Positions 13,390 to 24,800 of a stretch of 64,000 nt of DNA are shown here, piece after piece (within the stretch, counting starts at the first letter, position 1; every line of letters begins with the position of its first letter). The notes below the pieces were generated by a model. The model was not told the origin of the DNA, ran no database searches, and saw only the letters and a program-made list of their open reading frames with translations. Source of the DNA: Liolophura sinensis (taxonomy: Eukaryota; Mollusca; Polyplacophora; Chitonida; Chitonidae); assembly GCF_032854445.1 (NCBI RefSeq), contig NC_088302.1, positions 806,001 to 870,000 on the forward strand, in the 5' to 3' direction. A program made the position numbers and the translations under genes.

Positions 13390-14735
13390 CATTTTATGCA
13401 CCTACAAGTCTATTACAGCACAAGTAAAGCCAGTAAAACATACATGTATATATCACACCACACACAGGTTCATCCTGCTGCTACTGTGATCCTGGACTAT
13501 ACTTGTACAAGTGTATTACAGCACAAGTAAAGCCAGTAAAACATACATGTATATATCACACCACACACAGGTTCATCCTGCTGGTACTGTGGTCCTGGAC
13601 TATACATGTACAAGTGTATTACAGCACAAGTAAAGCCAGTAAAACATACATGTATATATCACACCACACACAGGTTCATCCTGCTGGTACGGTGGTCCTG
13701 GACTATACTTGTACAAGTGTATTACAGCACAAGTAAAGCCAGTAAAACACACGTCTGTATCACACCACACACAGGTTCATCCTGCTGGTACAGTGGTCCT
13801 GGACTATACATGTACAAGTGTATTACAGCACAAGTAAAGCCAGTAAAACATACACGTCTGTATCACACCACACACAGGTTCATCCTGCTGGTACAGTGGT
13901 CCTGGACTATACATGTACAAGTGTATTACAGCACAAGTAAAGCCAGTAAAAACATACATGTATATATCACACCACACACAGGTTCATCCTGCTGGTACTG
14001 TGATCCTGGACTATACATGTACAAGTGTATTACAGCACAAGTAAAGCCAGTAAATCATAAATGTATATATCACACCACACACAGGTTCATCCTGCTGGTA
14101 TTGTGATCCTGGACTATACATGTACAAGTGTATTACAGCACAAGTAAAGCCAGTAAAACACACGTCTGTATCACACCACACACAGGTTCATCCTGCTGGT
14201 ACAGTGGTCCTGGACTATACATGCACAAGTGTATTACAGCACAAGTAAAGCCAGTAAATCATACATGTATATATCACACCACACACAGGTTCATCCTGCT
14301 GGTACTGTGATCCTGGACTATACATGTACAAGTGTATTACAGCACAAGTAAAGCCAGTAAAACACACGTCTGTATCACACCACACACAGGTTCATCCTGC
14401 TGGTACTGTGATCCTGGACTATACATGTACAAGTGTATTACAGCACAAGTAAAGCCAGTAAATCATACATGTATATATCACACCACACACAGGTTCATCC
14501 TGCTGGTACAGTGGTCCTGGACTATACATGTACAAGTGTATTACAGCACAAGTAAAGCCAGTAAATCATACATGTATATATCACACCACACACAGGTTCA
14601 TCCTGCTGGTACTGTGATCCTGGACTATACATGTACAAGTGTATTACAGCACAAGTAAAGCCAGTAAAACACACGTCTGTATCACACCACACACAGGTTC
14701 ATCCTGCTGGTACAGTGGTTCTGGACTATACATGG
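13390..14735. repeat. 103-bp minisatellite, about 13 copies
   Basis: Units contain GTGTATTACAGCACAAGTAA, AGCCAGTAAAACATACATGT and CACACCACACACAGGTTCAT. Variants alternate between ATACATGTATATATC and ACACGTCTGTATC, and between TACTGTGATCC and TACAGTGGTCC, which suggests a partly ordered higher-order structure. No coding evidence. Confidence 0.9.
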
Positions 14736-15022
14736 AGGTAGTTTAAACTGCTCGCTATCCAACGTGTATCCTACATGATTCCTCCATGTATACAGTGAGG
14801 TTGTAATGAAATAATAACTCATAGACTTCCTGCCCAATGTCTCTATCCCTCATGGTCATTAAATCACTGCCTAATACATCACACATACTTGCACTCTGCC
14901 TGTTCCAATCATGAGAACTACTTTGAGTTAATGATTTAAATGAGACTTATTTTCAGCATGTACATAAGACTAACATGGAATTACGAAACAATCTTTTCAA
15001 TAATTTAATGTCCTAAATGTCC

Positions 15023-16760
15023 TTAATAACATCCTACATGGTGCGGTGTACGTACAGTTACATGTGTAGATTCTCCCATCTTTCTGCCACATCCTACATG
15101 GTGCGGTGTATTTACAGTTACATGTGTAGATTCTCCCATCTTTCTGCCACATCCTACATGGTGCGGTGTACGTACAGTTACATGTGTAGATTCTCCCATC
15201 TTTCTGCCACATCCTACACGGTGCGGTGTATGTACAGTTACATGTGTAGATTCTCCCATCTTTCTGCCACATCCTACACGGTGCGGTGTATGTACAGTTA
15301 CATGTGTAGATTCTCCCATCTTTCTGCCACATCCTACATGGTGCGGTGTACGTACAGTTACATGTGTAGATTCTCCCATCTTTCTGCCACATCCTACATG
15401 GTGCGGTGTATGTACAGTTGCATGTGTAGATTCTCCCATCTTTCTGCCACATCCTACATGGTGCGGTGTATGTACAGTTGCATGTGTAGATTCTCCCATC
15501 TTTCTGCCACATCCTACACGGTCGGTTGTACGTACAGTTACATGTGTAGATTCTCCCATCTTTCTGCCACATCCTACATGGTGCGGTGTACGTACAGTTA
15601 CATGTGTAGATTCTCCCATCTTTCTGCCACATCCTACATGGTCGGTTGTACGTACAGTTACATGTGTAGATTCTCCCATCTTTCTGCCATATCCTACATG
15701 GTGCGGTGTATGTACAGTTACATGTGTAGATTCTCCCATCTTTCTGCCACATCCTACACGGTCAGTTGTACGTACAGTTACATGTGTAGATTCTCCCATC
15801 TTTCTGTCACATCCTACATGGTGCGGTGTATGTACAGTTACATGTGTAGATTCTCCCATCTTTCTGCCACATCCTACATGGTGCGGTGTACGTACAGTTA
15901 CATGTGTAGATTCTCCCATCTTTCAGCCACATCCTACATGGTGCGGTGTATGTACAGTTACATGTGTAGATTCTCCCATCTTTCTGCCACATCCTACATG
16001 GTGCGGTGTACGTACAGTTACATGTGTAGATTCTCCCATCTTTCTGCCACATCCTACACGGTCGGTTGTACGTACAGTTACATGTGTAGATTCTCCCATC
16101 TTTCTGCCACATCCTACATGGTGCGGTGTATGTACAGTTACATGTGTAGATTCTCCCATCTTTCTGCCACATCCTACACGGTGCGGTGTACGTACAGTTA
16201 CATGTGTAGATTCTCCCATCTTTCTGTCACATCCTACATGGTGCGGTGTATGTACAGTTACATGTGTAGATTCTCCCATCTTTCTGTCACATCCTACATG
16301 GTGCGGTGTACGTACAGTTACATGTGTAGATTCTCCCATCTTTCTGTCACATCCTACATGGTGCGGTGTACGTACAGTTACATGTGTAGATTCTCCCATC
16401 TTTCTGCCACATCCTACACGGTGCCGTGTGTGTACAGTTACATGTGTAGATTCTCCCATCTTTCTGCCACATCCTACATGGTGCAGTGTAAGTACAGTTA
16501 CATGTGTAGATTCTCCCATCTTTCTACCACATCCTACATGGTGCAGTGTAAGTACAATTACATGTGTAGATTCTCCCATCTTTCTGTCACATCCTACACG
16601 GTGCGGTGTATGTACAGTTACATGTGTAGATTCTCCCATCTTTCTGCCACATCCTACATGGTGCGGTGTAAGTACAGTTACATGTGTAGATTCTCCCATC
16701 TTTCTGCCACATCCTACACGGTGCAGTGTATGTACAGTTGCATGTGCAGATTAAGACAGC
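15023..16760. repeat. 60-bp minisatellite, 29 copies
   Basis: Strictly 60-bp periodic array containing CAGTTACATGTGTAGATTCT and CCCATCTTTCTGCCACATCC. There are almost no length variants across 29 units. As 60 is a multiple of three and the unit is stop-free in several frames, a 586-codon plus frame and several minus frames are open. Variation is clustered at a few sites (CATGG/CACGG; GTGCGG/GTCGGT; TACG/TATG) without clear codon-position bias, so I do not call a gene. Confidence 0.92.
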
Positions 16761-16802
16761 TACATGTTTTCAGGTAATGCAAACCACAGAACCTGACAAC
16801 CA

Positions 16803-16932
16803 GGGCCCACTTGCTTGAAGCTCTCTTAATGTTCAGAGCACGTTACTACCATGGTGATGTAATGCCTACAGTGCTGGTTGCCTTGGTAGTTACGTGCCCT
16901 TAGCGTTAAGAGGGATTTGCGCAAGTGGGCCC
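16803..16932. mobile_element. Fold-back MITE-like element
   Basis: A 130-bp imperfect palindrome. It starts GGGCCCACTTGC and ends with the reverse complement GCAAGTGGGCCC. The inner arms also pair (GCACGTTACTACCATGG against CCTTGGTAGTTACGTGC), giving terminal inverted repeats of about 50 bp around a short centre. This is the layout of a non-autonomous DNA transposon. No transposase is present and no clear target-site duplication can be seen. Confidence 0.7.
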
Positions 16933-16974
16933 AGTACAGGTACATTCATGTATGTACCTATCGTACCTATGCAC

Positions 16975-17470
16975 TGGGTAATTATCAAGCTGGTCAGAGG
17001 CAGGGGTAATCACTGAGCTGTACCACTACATCGCAAGTTCAGAGGTTCAAGCAATTACTGAGCTGTAGCGCGAAATCGTAAGTTCAGAGGTACAGGCAAT
17101 TACTGAGCTGTACCACTATAAGACTACACAGCAAGTTCAGAGGTACAGGTAATTACTGAGCTGTACCACTATAACACAACACCTTAAGTTCAGGGAACAT
17201 ATACATTGTTATTACTGAGCTGTACCAATATAGCAAGACACTGTAAGAAAAATCAGAGGTACATTTTATTACTGAGCTGTACCACTATACCACTACACAG
17301 TAAGTTCAGAGGTACATGTAATTATTGAGCTGTACCACTATAACACTGCACAGCAAGTTCAAAGGTACAGGTAATTACTGAGCTGTACCACTATAACACT
17401 ATATGCCAAATTCTGAGGTACAGGTGATTACTGAGCTGTACCATGACATATCAAGTTTAGAGGTACAGGT
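16975..17470. repeat. Minisatellite, unit about 53-60 bp
   Basis: About nine diverged copies built on TACTGAGCTGTACCACTATA and AGTTCAGAGGTACAGGTAAT. Length varies between units. Confidence 0.85.
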
Positions 17471-17589
17471 ATTAAAGTGTGTGGCTGTGATCAGGCCCAC
17501 AAATAAGCTTGTCAGGCACCACTTAGTTTGGACCGGGCCAAATGGGATTTGATACCTGACATGTCCAACTGTGCCATCAGGGTTGCTAG

Positions 17590-17830
17590 TTGGAGTGAGT
17601 GAGTGAGTGAGTGAGCGCTTGGGGTTTAATGTCGTACTCAGCCATGATGGCATGTAAGCCGCCCTGCCCGAGCCATTATACTGATAGGGGTCAACCAGCC
17701 ATTGCACTATCCCCTTCATGCTGAACGCCAAGCGAGGAAGTTACACCTTCCTCTTTTAAAGTCTTAGGTGCGACTCGATCCAGGATTGATCCCAGATCTA
17801 CCGCTCCTGAAGCGGACCTGGTAGATGGAC
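17590..17830 (-). mobile_element. Second SINE-like family
   Basis: Read on the minus strand, the right end resembles a tRNA-derived head: TCCGCTTCAGGAGCGGTAGA, then a B-box-like GGGATCAATCCTGG. A body follows and ends at the left in a GAGT/CACT simple repeat. The body differs from the element at 17924-18192. Family assignment is by structure only. Confidence 0.55.
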
Positions 17831-17923
17831 ACATGTATATGTTGGTGAAAACAGCCACATGTTTTCAGCCAATAATATAACTCTGGAGTAATCCAGAGTC
17901 AGTTTTGAATAATACTACATTAT

Positions 17924-18192
17924 TTATTTATTTATTTATTTGATTGGTGTTTTACGCCGTACTCAAGAATATTTCACTTATACGACGGCGGCCAGCATTA
18001 TGGTGGGAGGAAACCGGGCAGACCCGGGGGAAACCCACGACCATCCGCAGGTTGCTGGAAGACCTTCTCACTTACGGCCGGAGAGGAAGCCAGCACGAGC
18101 TGGACTTGAACTCACAGTGACCGCATTGGTGAGAGACTCCTGGGTCATTACGCTGCGCTAGCGCGCTAACCGACTGAGCCACGGAGGCCCCT
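17924..18192 (-). mobile_element. Full-length tRNA-derived SINE with 14-bp target-site duplication
   Basis: The element lies on the minus strand. Its tRNA-like head is at the right (GCCTCCGTGGCTCAGTCGGT, with A box TGGCTCAGTCGG and B box GAGTTCAAGTC), then a conserved core, then an (AAAT)n tail at the left. It is flanked by perfect direct repeats of TAATACTACATTAT at 17910-17923 and 18193-18206, the target-site duplication expected of LINE-assisted insertion. It is the least decayed copy in the window. The sequence resembles SINEs I know from marine molluscs. Confidence 0.92.
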
Positions 18193-18304
18193 TAATACTA
18201 CATTATGGCACTAGTTTCACATATCATAAGCATACTGAAGTCTGTATTGCGAGAGTACATCCAGGGTACAGTTACTGATCAGCCTGTTGAAAATAGCTCT
18301 TTTT

Positions 18305-18400
18305 TACATCTTTGTATTTCTTTTATTGTTGTTTTACACGGTACTCCAGAACATTTCACATGACAGCCAACATGGTGGGAGGATATATCTGGCTTTAATA
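18305..18400 (-). mobile_element. 3' remnant of the same SINE family
   Basis: GTTTTACACGGTACTCCAGA and CATGGTGGGAGGA match the core-to-tail part of the SINE at 17924-18192. The tRNA-like head is absent. Confidence 0.6.
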
Positions 18401-18990
18401 AGTGAATGAAATAAACAATGGAAGTCATTCCCTAATTCTTACCTGTACCGCTATCTATAAACAGACATGGGTAGTATATATAAGCATTACAGTTGGGCAC
18501 ACTGTCTAGCCTACAGTATTGTGACTGCTCTTCCTTCAATTGATAAATGACTCCAGTTATTTACACCAGTAATGAAAAAAAAATTGAGAAATATGAAGAA
18601 TGCACGCATAAATTAATTGAGAAAGTTTGCTTCATCCACTCATCTGTGTATAAAGGGAAAGATTTTCCCCTAGCAAGCAATTTAAACATATCCACCGGTA
18701 TTACGAGCCACATTTTGGTTTGTCTAAGTGCACTGTAGCTGACATACTAGGCTAACCAAAAATGTCAAATTTGTCCACTAAATGTCACTTCATTCATTCT
18801 CTAACTGATGGGAGAAGACAAAGGGGTGTGCTGGTAGAGATAGGGGGGTGCAGCCCCACTGACAGGGACTAGGGATAGTAGGGGGGAGATGGCCGCACAA
18901 AACACTCATCAGCAGACGGGCAGCCTGCTGGCCAGTCGTCTTCACTGACGTTTCATTTCACAGATTTACCAAATTCCGCTCTCTATTTAC

Positions 18991-19057
18991 CTGTTTGCGC
19001 TCCATCCACCACCCAGATTGTCGCGGCCAACAGAAGAACACCTCTCCCGAACAGCAT
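18991..19057 (-). CDS. Signal-peptide leader exon of a minus-strand gene
   Basis: ATG at 19055-19057 has A at -3 (TACCATG). It starts a 22-codon frame typical of a secretory signal: M-L-F-G-R-G, then hydrophobic V-L-L-L-A-A-T-I-W-V-V, then the small polar D-G-A-Q-T. A strong donor follows (ACAG then GTAAAT, intron from 18990 downwards), so the exon leaves in phase 1, as is usual for leaders of secreted modular proteins. The product is unknown: the downstream exons would lie in the array-rich region to the left, where only weak candidates were found. The gene is head-to-head with gene 1. It could be chance, but start context, hydrophobic core and donor agree. Confidence 0.55.
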
Positions 19058-21694
19058 GGTAGAAAATCACGACATTCCAAGATCTTCTGGAGCTACGGCA
19101 GCTGCAAAAATCCAACCCTAGCGAAACTCAACACTACCCTTCCATTCGTTTCTTGCCATTATGTTTAGTTACTCTCCACGACCCCAGCACTCTCCACTTT
19201 GCGGTATTTTGCCTCGTATTTTGCGGGATTTCCCACGGTCTAAGGAAGGGACATAACTCTTCCGCTGATAGAGCATTAAACTCTGCGTGGCGAAGTTGTA
19301 TGATGTGCTCAGTTGGCTTTGTTTGCTCCAAGTACTTGACTTACACAATTTAAAACTATAGATGTTAGGTTATTTCATGAATCCTGACTGTGTTTCCGTA
19401 TGGTTTTGCACTTATATTGTAGCGGTGAGGTTTGGTAAATGCTGACTTAAATTGGCAGTCAGAAAACAGCGAGAGCTGAATTCAAGCAAGCAAACCCGTG
19501 GGGTCCAAAGGTCAAACATGTTGAGCGGTACATGGCAGTGATATGTAGCGACCGCAGAGGACAGCGAATGCTCCACTAAGGGTGAAGGCCTAACAGGACT
19601 GTCTAGGCCTATATAGACCGTAACTTCACATGGCCTAGCTGAAGGCCTATGCAATCTATTTACCACCTAGGCCCCCATATCGCGAGCTCATTAGTTGTCC
19701 TTCACACTAACTTGTATGATTACATGTGTATAATATAATAATAATAGCCTAATGTATAATATATAATAATTATATATAATTATAATATAAGATTACAGCA
19801 CACACAGTAAGACCAGAGCAGCGACGACAGTATGATAGCTGGCAAATGGTCATACATAACCGGTGAAATACAACCTCTGTTCAATATTCCTCAGTCTGGG
19901 TTTCATTCTAGCTCTTCATGTAAATGCATAAATAGCAGCAAATTACACACCCCCTGGCATCATGGCTTAAGTAGAATTACGTAAAAAAAATGCAGTGATA
20001 TTAACTGCAATTTATAAAAAGTCACTAGTCTAGAATTAATCAAAACGTAGTGTTGCCATCACCTTTAACATATATTCACATTAAAACAGCCTACCTGCTA
20101 GATGTCTGCGAGCTAGTAGCCTACTTGTTGTGTGAGGCTATGTCATATTAGAAGAACAGAGAGAAGGATCGGTGTTGATCAGACAGTAGATTTCAAGTTA
20201 AGATCAATATGCTCCCAAGTCACCAAGCGAAGAAATAGTAATTGTCACGAAAATAATCAGTAACATGTCACGCGCTGGTAATCATTCTCTAGACCACGCC
20301 CCAACTGATCTAAGCAGTCATCATTTTAAGTGGTATAAGCTCATGTAAAATTATTTTAAAATGTCCTGATAAGGTTTAATTGAGCAAATTTATTTTGATA
20401 GAATCTCTGTTCAGGAGGACTCAAGAGGACATTTTTATGTTTCTGGTGAGAACACGAAATAATATTGCCGATAATATGCAGGCCTAATACAGACAAATTT
20501 AGACTGACCTGTGGTGTTGAAAGTAATGCTTAATAACACTTTATTAAAATAATTTCCTTTTGTCTGATGTCTGATTACAAAACGGTCCAACTGAACTATA
20601 TTATCTGTTATATATTGAAAATGGCGTTAAGTAACATTTAATAAAAGACATATACTGTATTTGTTATATGCATTTGGTGCCTATATATAGACCTAAATTG
20701 TATACACATCTGTTAACTCAACATTGAATCTGTGTGACAAAAGCAAAGCAGATGGTATACAAAACAATGAAAATCACAAAAAAGAGATTTAAAAAATGCG
20801 AATGCACATACAAAAGCAATGTAGACCGGAAACACGGAGAAAAGATAGACTAAGGCGCTATACAGCCGTTGACTCTGACCACCGGCTTGTCTTTGCGCAT
20901 ATTGTAAGCAGACCGGCGTGTAGACATCAAGCTCTATGCTGACCCTTTGGTTTGCACACCGATGTACAGGACAACCAATACTGTGTGACGCAGTCCAAAA
21001 TGTCCTATAAGTTCGGGAATGTATACACTTGTATGAAATTATCAACCAATCATGGTCACTGTGTATTTGAAGTCTATTGAATTAAATGTTGTATAGAAGA
21101 ACTTTTGTCGAGACACTCCGGTTTCTTCCACCCAATGACTGACATCGTACAAGTGAAAAAAAAATCTTGAGAATGGCGTTAAAGAACAATGAAATAAATA
21201 AATGAATGAATAAATAACTAAACTCCTCATAGATACAAACTTTAACTGATGTTCGTAGATAATACACATGATTGAGGACATATATAGTACATTGTCCCTT
21301 ATGGTAACCTGGTTAAAGTCTTCTGTGTCAAAACAAAGCCTGAAATAGAGGGAAAAATGAGTACAGCAGTATCAGGTGTCGAAGATAACTGGAACAGACG
21401 TAGTATATATGTATCAGGAATCCTCCGGAGTTAACAGAGACAGTACAATTTTGTGGTTCCCGAAATGTTTCCAGAGAATGACATGTATATACGATCCCGA
21501 CACAATACGCATTGGGAAACGTACCGTAATATCATAAATCATTGTAAATGATTTATTACAAATGCAGATATCAATTTTAGTTGCAAAAATTCAAACCTAA
21601 CCTACAACACCCATAACTAAGTAACTTATTGCTTAGATGCAAATACAAACATGATCTCTTTTCAGGGGCCGTGTTATTTTTTGGGGAGGGGGGG
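19058..21694. other. Head-to-head intergenic region
   Basis: About 2.7 kb between the leader exons of the minus-strand gene and gene 1. It holds an AT-rich stretch with TATAATA-type runs (19725-19800) and no tandem array, unlike the rest of the window. This is compatible with a shared upstream regulatory region. No specific factor site can be supported. Confidence 0.4.
21150..21225 (+). mobile_element. SINE 3' tail fragment
   Basis: ATCTTGAGAATGGCGTTAAA followed by AATAAATAAATGAATGAATA resembles the 3' end and A/T-rich tail of the SINE family in plus orientation. The head is missing. Confidence 0.4.
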
Positions 21695-21701
21695 TATATA
21701 T
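21695..21701 (+). promoter_or_regulatory. Possible TATA box of gene 1
   Basis: TATATAT after a G-rich run, 83 bases before the gene 1 ATG. If used, transcription would begin near 21725 and leave a 5' UTR of about 60 bases. Short AT motifs are common here, so this is weak. Confidence 0.25.
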
Positions 21702-21783
21702 TTCTCTAAGAAAAAATTCAAACAACGTGCTGGATACCATACGGTTCCAAGATGTTTATTACCGGTGTCTTATATAGTTCAAA

Positions 21784-21877
21784 ATGGCGGCTTCAAGCGA
21801 ATGGATGTTAACGTCTGTGGTGGTGATTTTGTTTCTGATGATGATGGTGATAAGAGGAAAACAACTGCCAGAATCAG
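21784..21877 (+). CDS. Gene 1 exon 1, signal peptide
   Basis: ATG in good context (CAAAATGG). The 31 codons contain a hydrophobic core (V-V-V-I-L-F-L-M-M-M-V-I) ending at R-G-K-Q. The donor is TCAG then GTAAGT, nearly consensus, and the exon leaves in phase 1. An upstream in-frame start was not needed. Confidence 0.8.
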
Positions 21878-24800
21878 GTAAGTGGTCGTGTGAAACCATC
21901 GAGTAAATTGCATTTGAAGCTATTTAGTTATGACACGGTTTGCCTTGGTATATAATTGTTTAACCGTCACCCTGTCGGTATACACAGGCCGGCAATATTC
22001 CTTCCTGGAACCCTTGTGCGCCTACTTGTGTCTGTAATTTATAAGTGTTCTCAGTATGGTTCAAATTAGTATATATGTGTCGTACGTTGGAAGGTCTGAC
22101 AGCAACCTGCGGGTGGTTGTGGGTTTCCACCTGGCTCTGCCCAGTTTCCTCCCACCATAATGCCGGCCGCCGTCGTATATGTTAAATATTATTGAGTACT
22201 GCGTAAAACACTAATCACTAATCACTAATCACTAATAATATAAAAAATAGTATATATGTGGGTATGAGAAGGCTCACGATGATGTATAGAAATAAACATA
22301 CATCAATTTCAAGATAAACGGTTAGATTTATGTTTGGAACATACATCGTAAACTTCAGGTGATGCCATATTGTCACCCTTGAAAATTACAAAAAAAGGAA
22401 ATGAAAAACAGGGGTGGGGTGGGGTGGGGGGTGGTCTGCGAAGATGTAGTAAATAATGTTATGATTCTTTTTTAGGAAAACTGGTATATTTATTTGAATG
22501 CTGTTTAACACTCTACACAATAATTATTGATGTCATCTTTGTGGGTGGAGGAAACCGTAGAGCCAGGGATAAACCACAAAGTTTTGGCAAGTTAATGGCC
22601 AACTGTTTCACGTATTGGAATGTTCTGTGATGTCCTGTGAAACAGCATGCACTTTGTGACAGAACATTCCTACAAATCCCATTACCGTGGGTTGTATATA
22701 TTGTGGAAAAGATCGACCTTTGAATCCTGAATTAAAAGGCAGCTGAAATAAATATATATGATCTTCATAGCACAAACATATTTCATTTTATTTCAGATGC
22801 CAACGATAAAGCCTTCTCGAAGAACAGTCAATCGGTAAATATTCATTCAAGCGTTTGAATCTACCAACAATCTTTACATTATACAAAAGAACGGATTCTC
22901 CCAAAAAGTTAAAAATACGTCTCCAAAGAAGAAGACAAACAAAGATTGCATACATATTACCATATATAGCATGCAAGTTAGTGATGACGATAATTGCATT
23001 TGCGAATGCTCCGCAGGGGTCACCTTAGAGCAGGGGTGGAATTTATCTCACGTGACCAATTAAAGCCCCTCATTAACTCGGGTTAAGCGGAAGCCGATCA
23101 AAGGGTCGCTGGGAAACACTTTCGACATTATTTGTTGTATTCTGCTTTGTATGGCATATGGATGCGGCCATTCGACTTTACGCCGAACCAAAACCCACCA
23201 AGACGAGGCGACAACCCGAGGTGTCGAGGTGAAAAGTCGAGTCACCGCAATCGTATTCCATAGCTTTGGTCTCTGTATCTATAAGTGACAGCAGTCCGTG
23301 TATATTTTCTGTCGTGTTACAACGGTGTAGGATTCCACAGCACTGAATACTAATTATATTGATAACTACTTCATTCGGATTTTTCTTTTTGATCAAATAA
23401 GAAATAATCTCTCTCGTTTGCTTTAAAACTGTATATATTTTACCTTTTTAATTTGCATTAATATATATTGTTTCTGCCAATATCGACATAAACAAAGAAC
23501 TGACGATTCTTCACACTCTCTACGGATCGATTATGCCTGACGCGATTAAGTTAGTCCAGGGATAAACAGATGGTACAAGATAATTGAGGCTGCTTTAGTT
23601 AGTTTAGTGCTAAGCAAATGAAACAATATAACCCCAGGCGCACGGGTTAGTCCAGAGCTAAGCAGATGGTACAAGATAATCTGAGGCTGCTTAAGTTAGT
23701 CCAGAGCTGAGCAGATGGTACAAGATAATCTGAGGCTGCTTTAGTTAGTCCAGAGCTGAGCAGATGGTACAAGATAATCTGAGGCTGCTTTAGTTAGTCC
23801 AGAGCTAAGCAGATGGTACAAGACAATCTGAGGCTGCTTTAGTTAGTCCAGAGCTAAGCAGATGGTACAAGATAATCTGAGGATGCTTAAGTTAGTCCAG
23901 AGCTGAGCAGATGGTACAAGATAACCTGACGCTGCTTAATTTAGTCCAGAGCTGAGCAGATGGTACAAGATAATCTGAGGCTGCTTAAGTTAGTCCAGAG
24001 CTAAGCAGATGGTACAAGATAATCTGAGGCTGCTTAAGTTAGTCCAGAGCTAAGCAGATGGTACAAGATAATCTGAGGCTGCTTAAGTTAGTCCAGAGCT
24101 GAGCAGATGGTACAAGATAATCTGAGGCTGCTTAAGATGAGGTTGCAAAATGTAGATACTATTACCTCTCCTAAAATTTTTACATCCCAGATTTATTTAT
24201 TTGTGTATTAATAGTCTTCTTGTTGTTTTGTGCCATACTTCAGTGTTACGACCCTGATTAGATTTCTTGTGGGATGGAAATAAGCAGTCTTGCTGAGACT
24301 CGCTGGGGTATTACCCTCTGCTCGGTACCTGACTTCTCTCATGACGTAAATCCACCGATATATACATAAACTCGACCGCACTTTTCTCTACAATTATGTT
24401 TTTGTATATCACTGTTATCAATTTATCAGATCAGATTGCCGGAATCCTGCCGACCGGAATTCCGGAGTTTGCCGAACCACACGATGTGCCTGTTTGATAG
24501 TCCGGATGTGGTCGATGCCGGCATCTCCATGGTGACACGTAACTACATCATCGGTGAACATAACCGAATTCGAGGAACGGTTATCCCCCCTGCCACGGAT
24601 CTGACTTATTTGGTAACTACGGAAACACGCCTTCTTTTGTCTTCATCGCACGGCATTATATCACGGAAAAGTTCTCCTTAGGAAATCAGCTTTAGTACAA
24701 GAAAGTATTCAGTCCCAGGTTACAAACAGGTCATATAGGTCTATAGACGGTTAGTCTGCAGTAACTGTACGTACGATGCAAAATGATGCACATCGGACAA

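Noticed and set aside
15023-16760. A 586-codon repetitive open frame as a gene
   Set aside because: The period is a multiple of three and the unit is stop-free in several frames on both strands, so openness is expected. No start, splice context or codon-position bias was seen. Kept only as a finding to check.
22617-22670. 12-bp inverted repeat (GGAATGTTCTGT) as a regulatory hairpin
   Set aside because: Short arms, 30-base loop and no context; likely chance in this much sequence.
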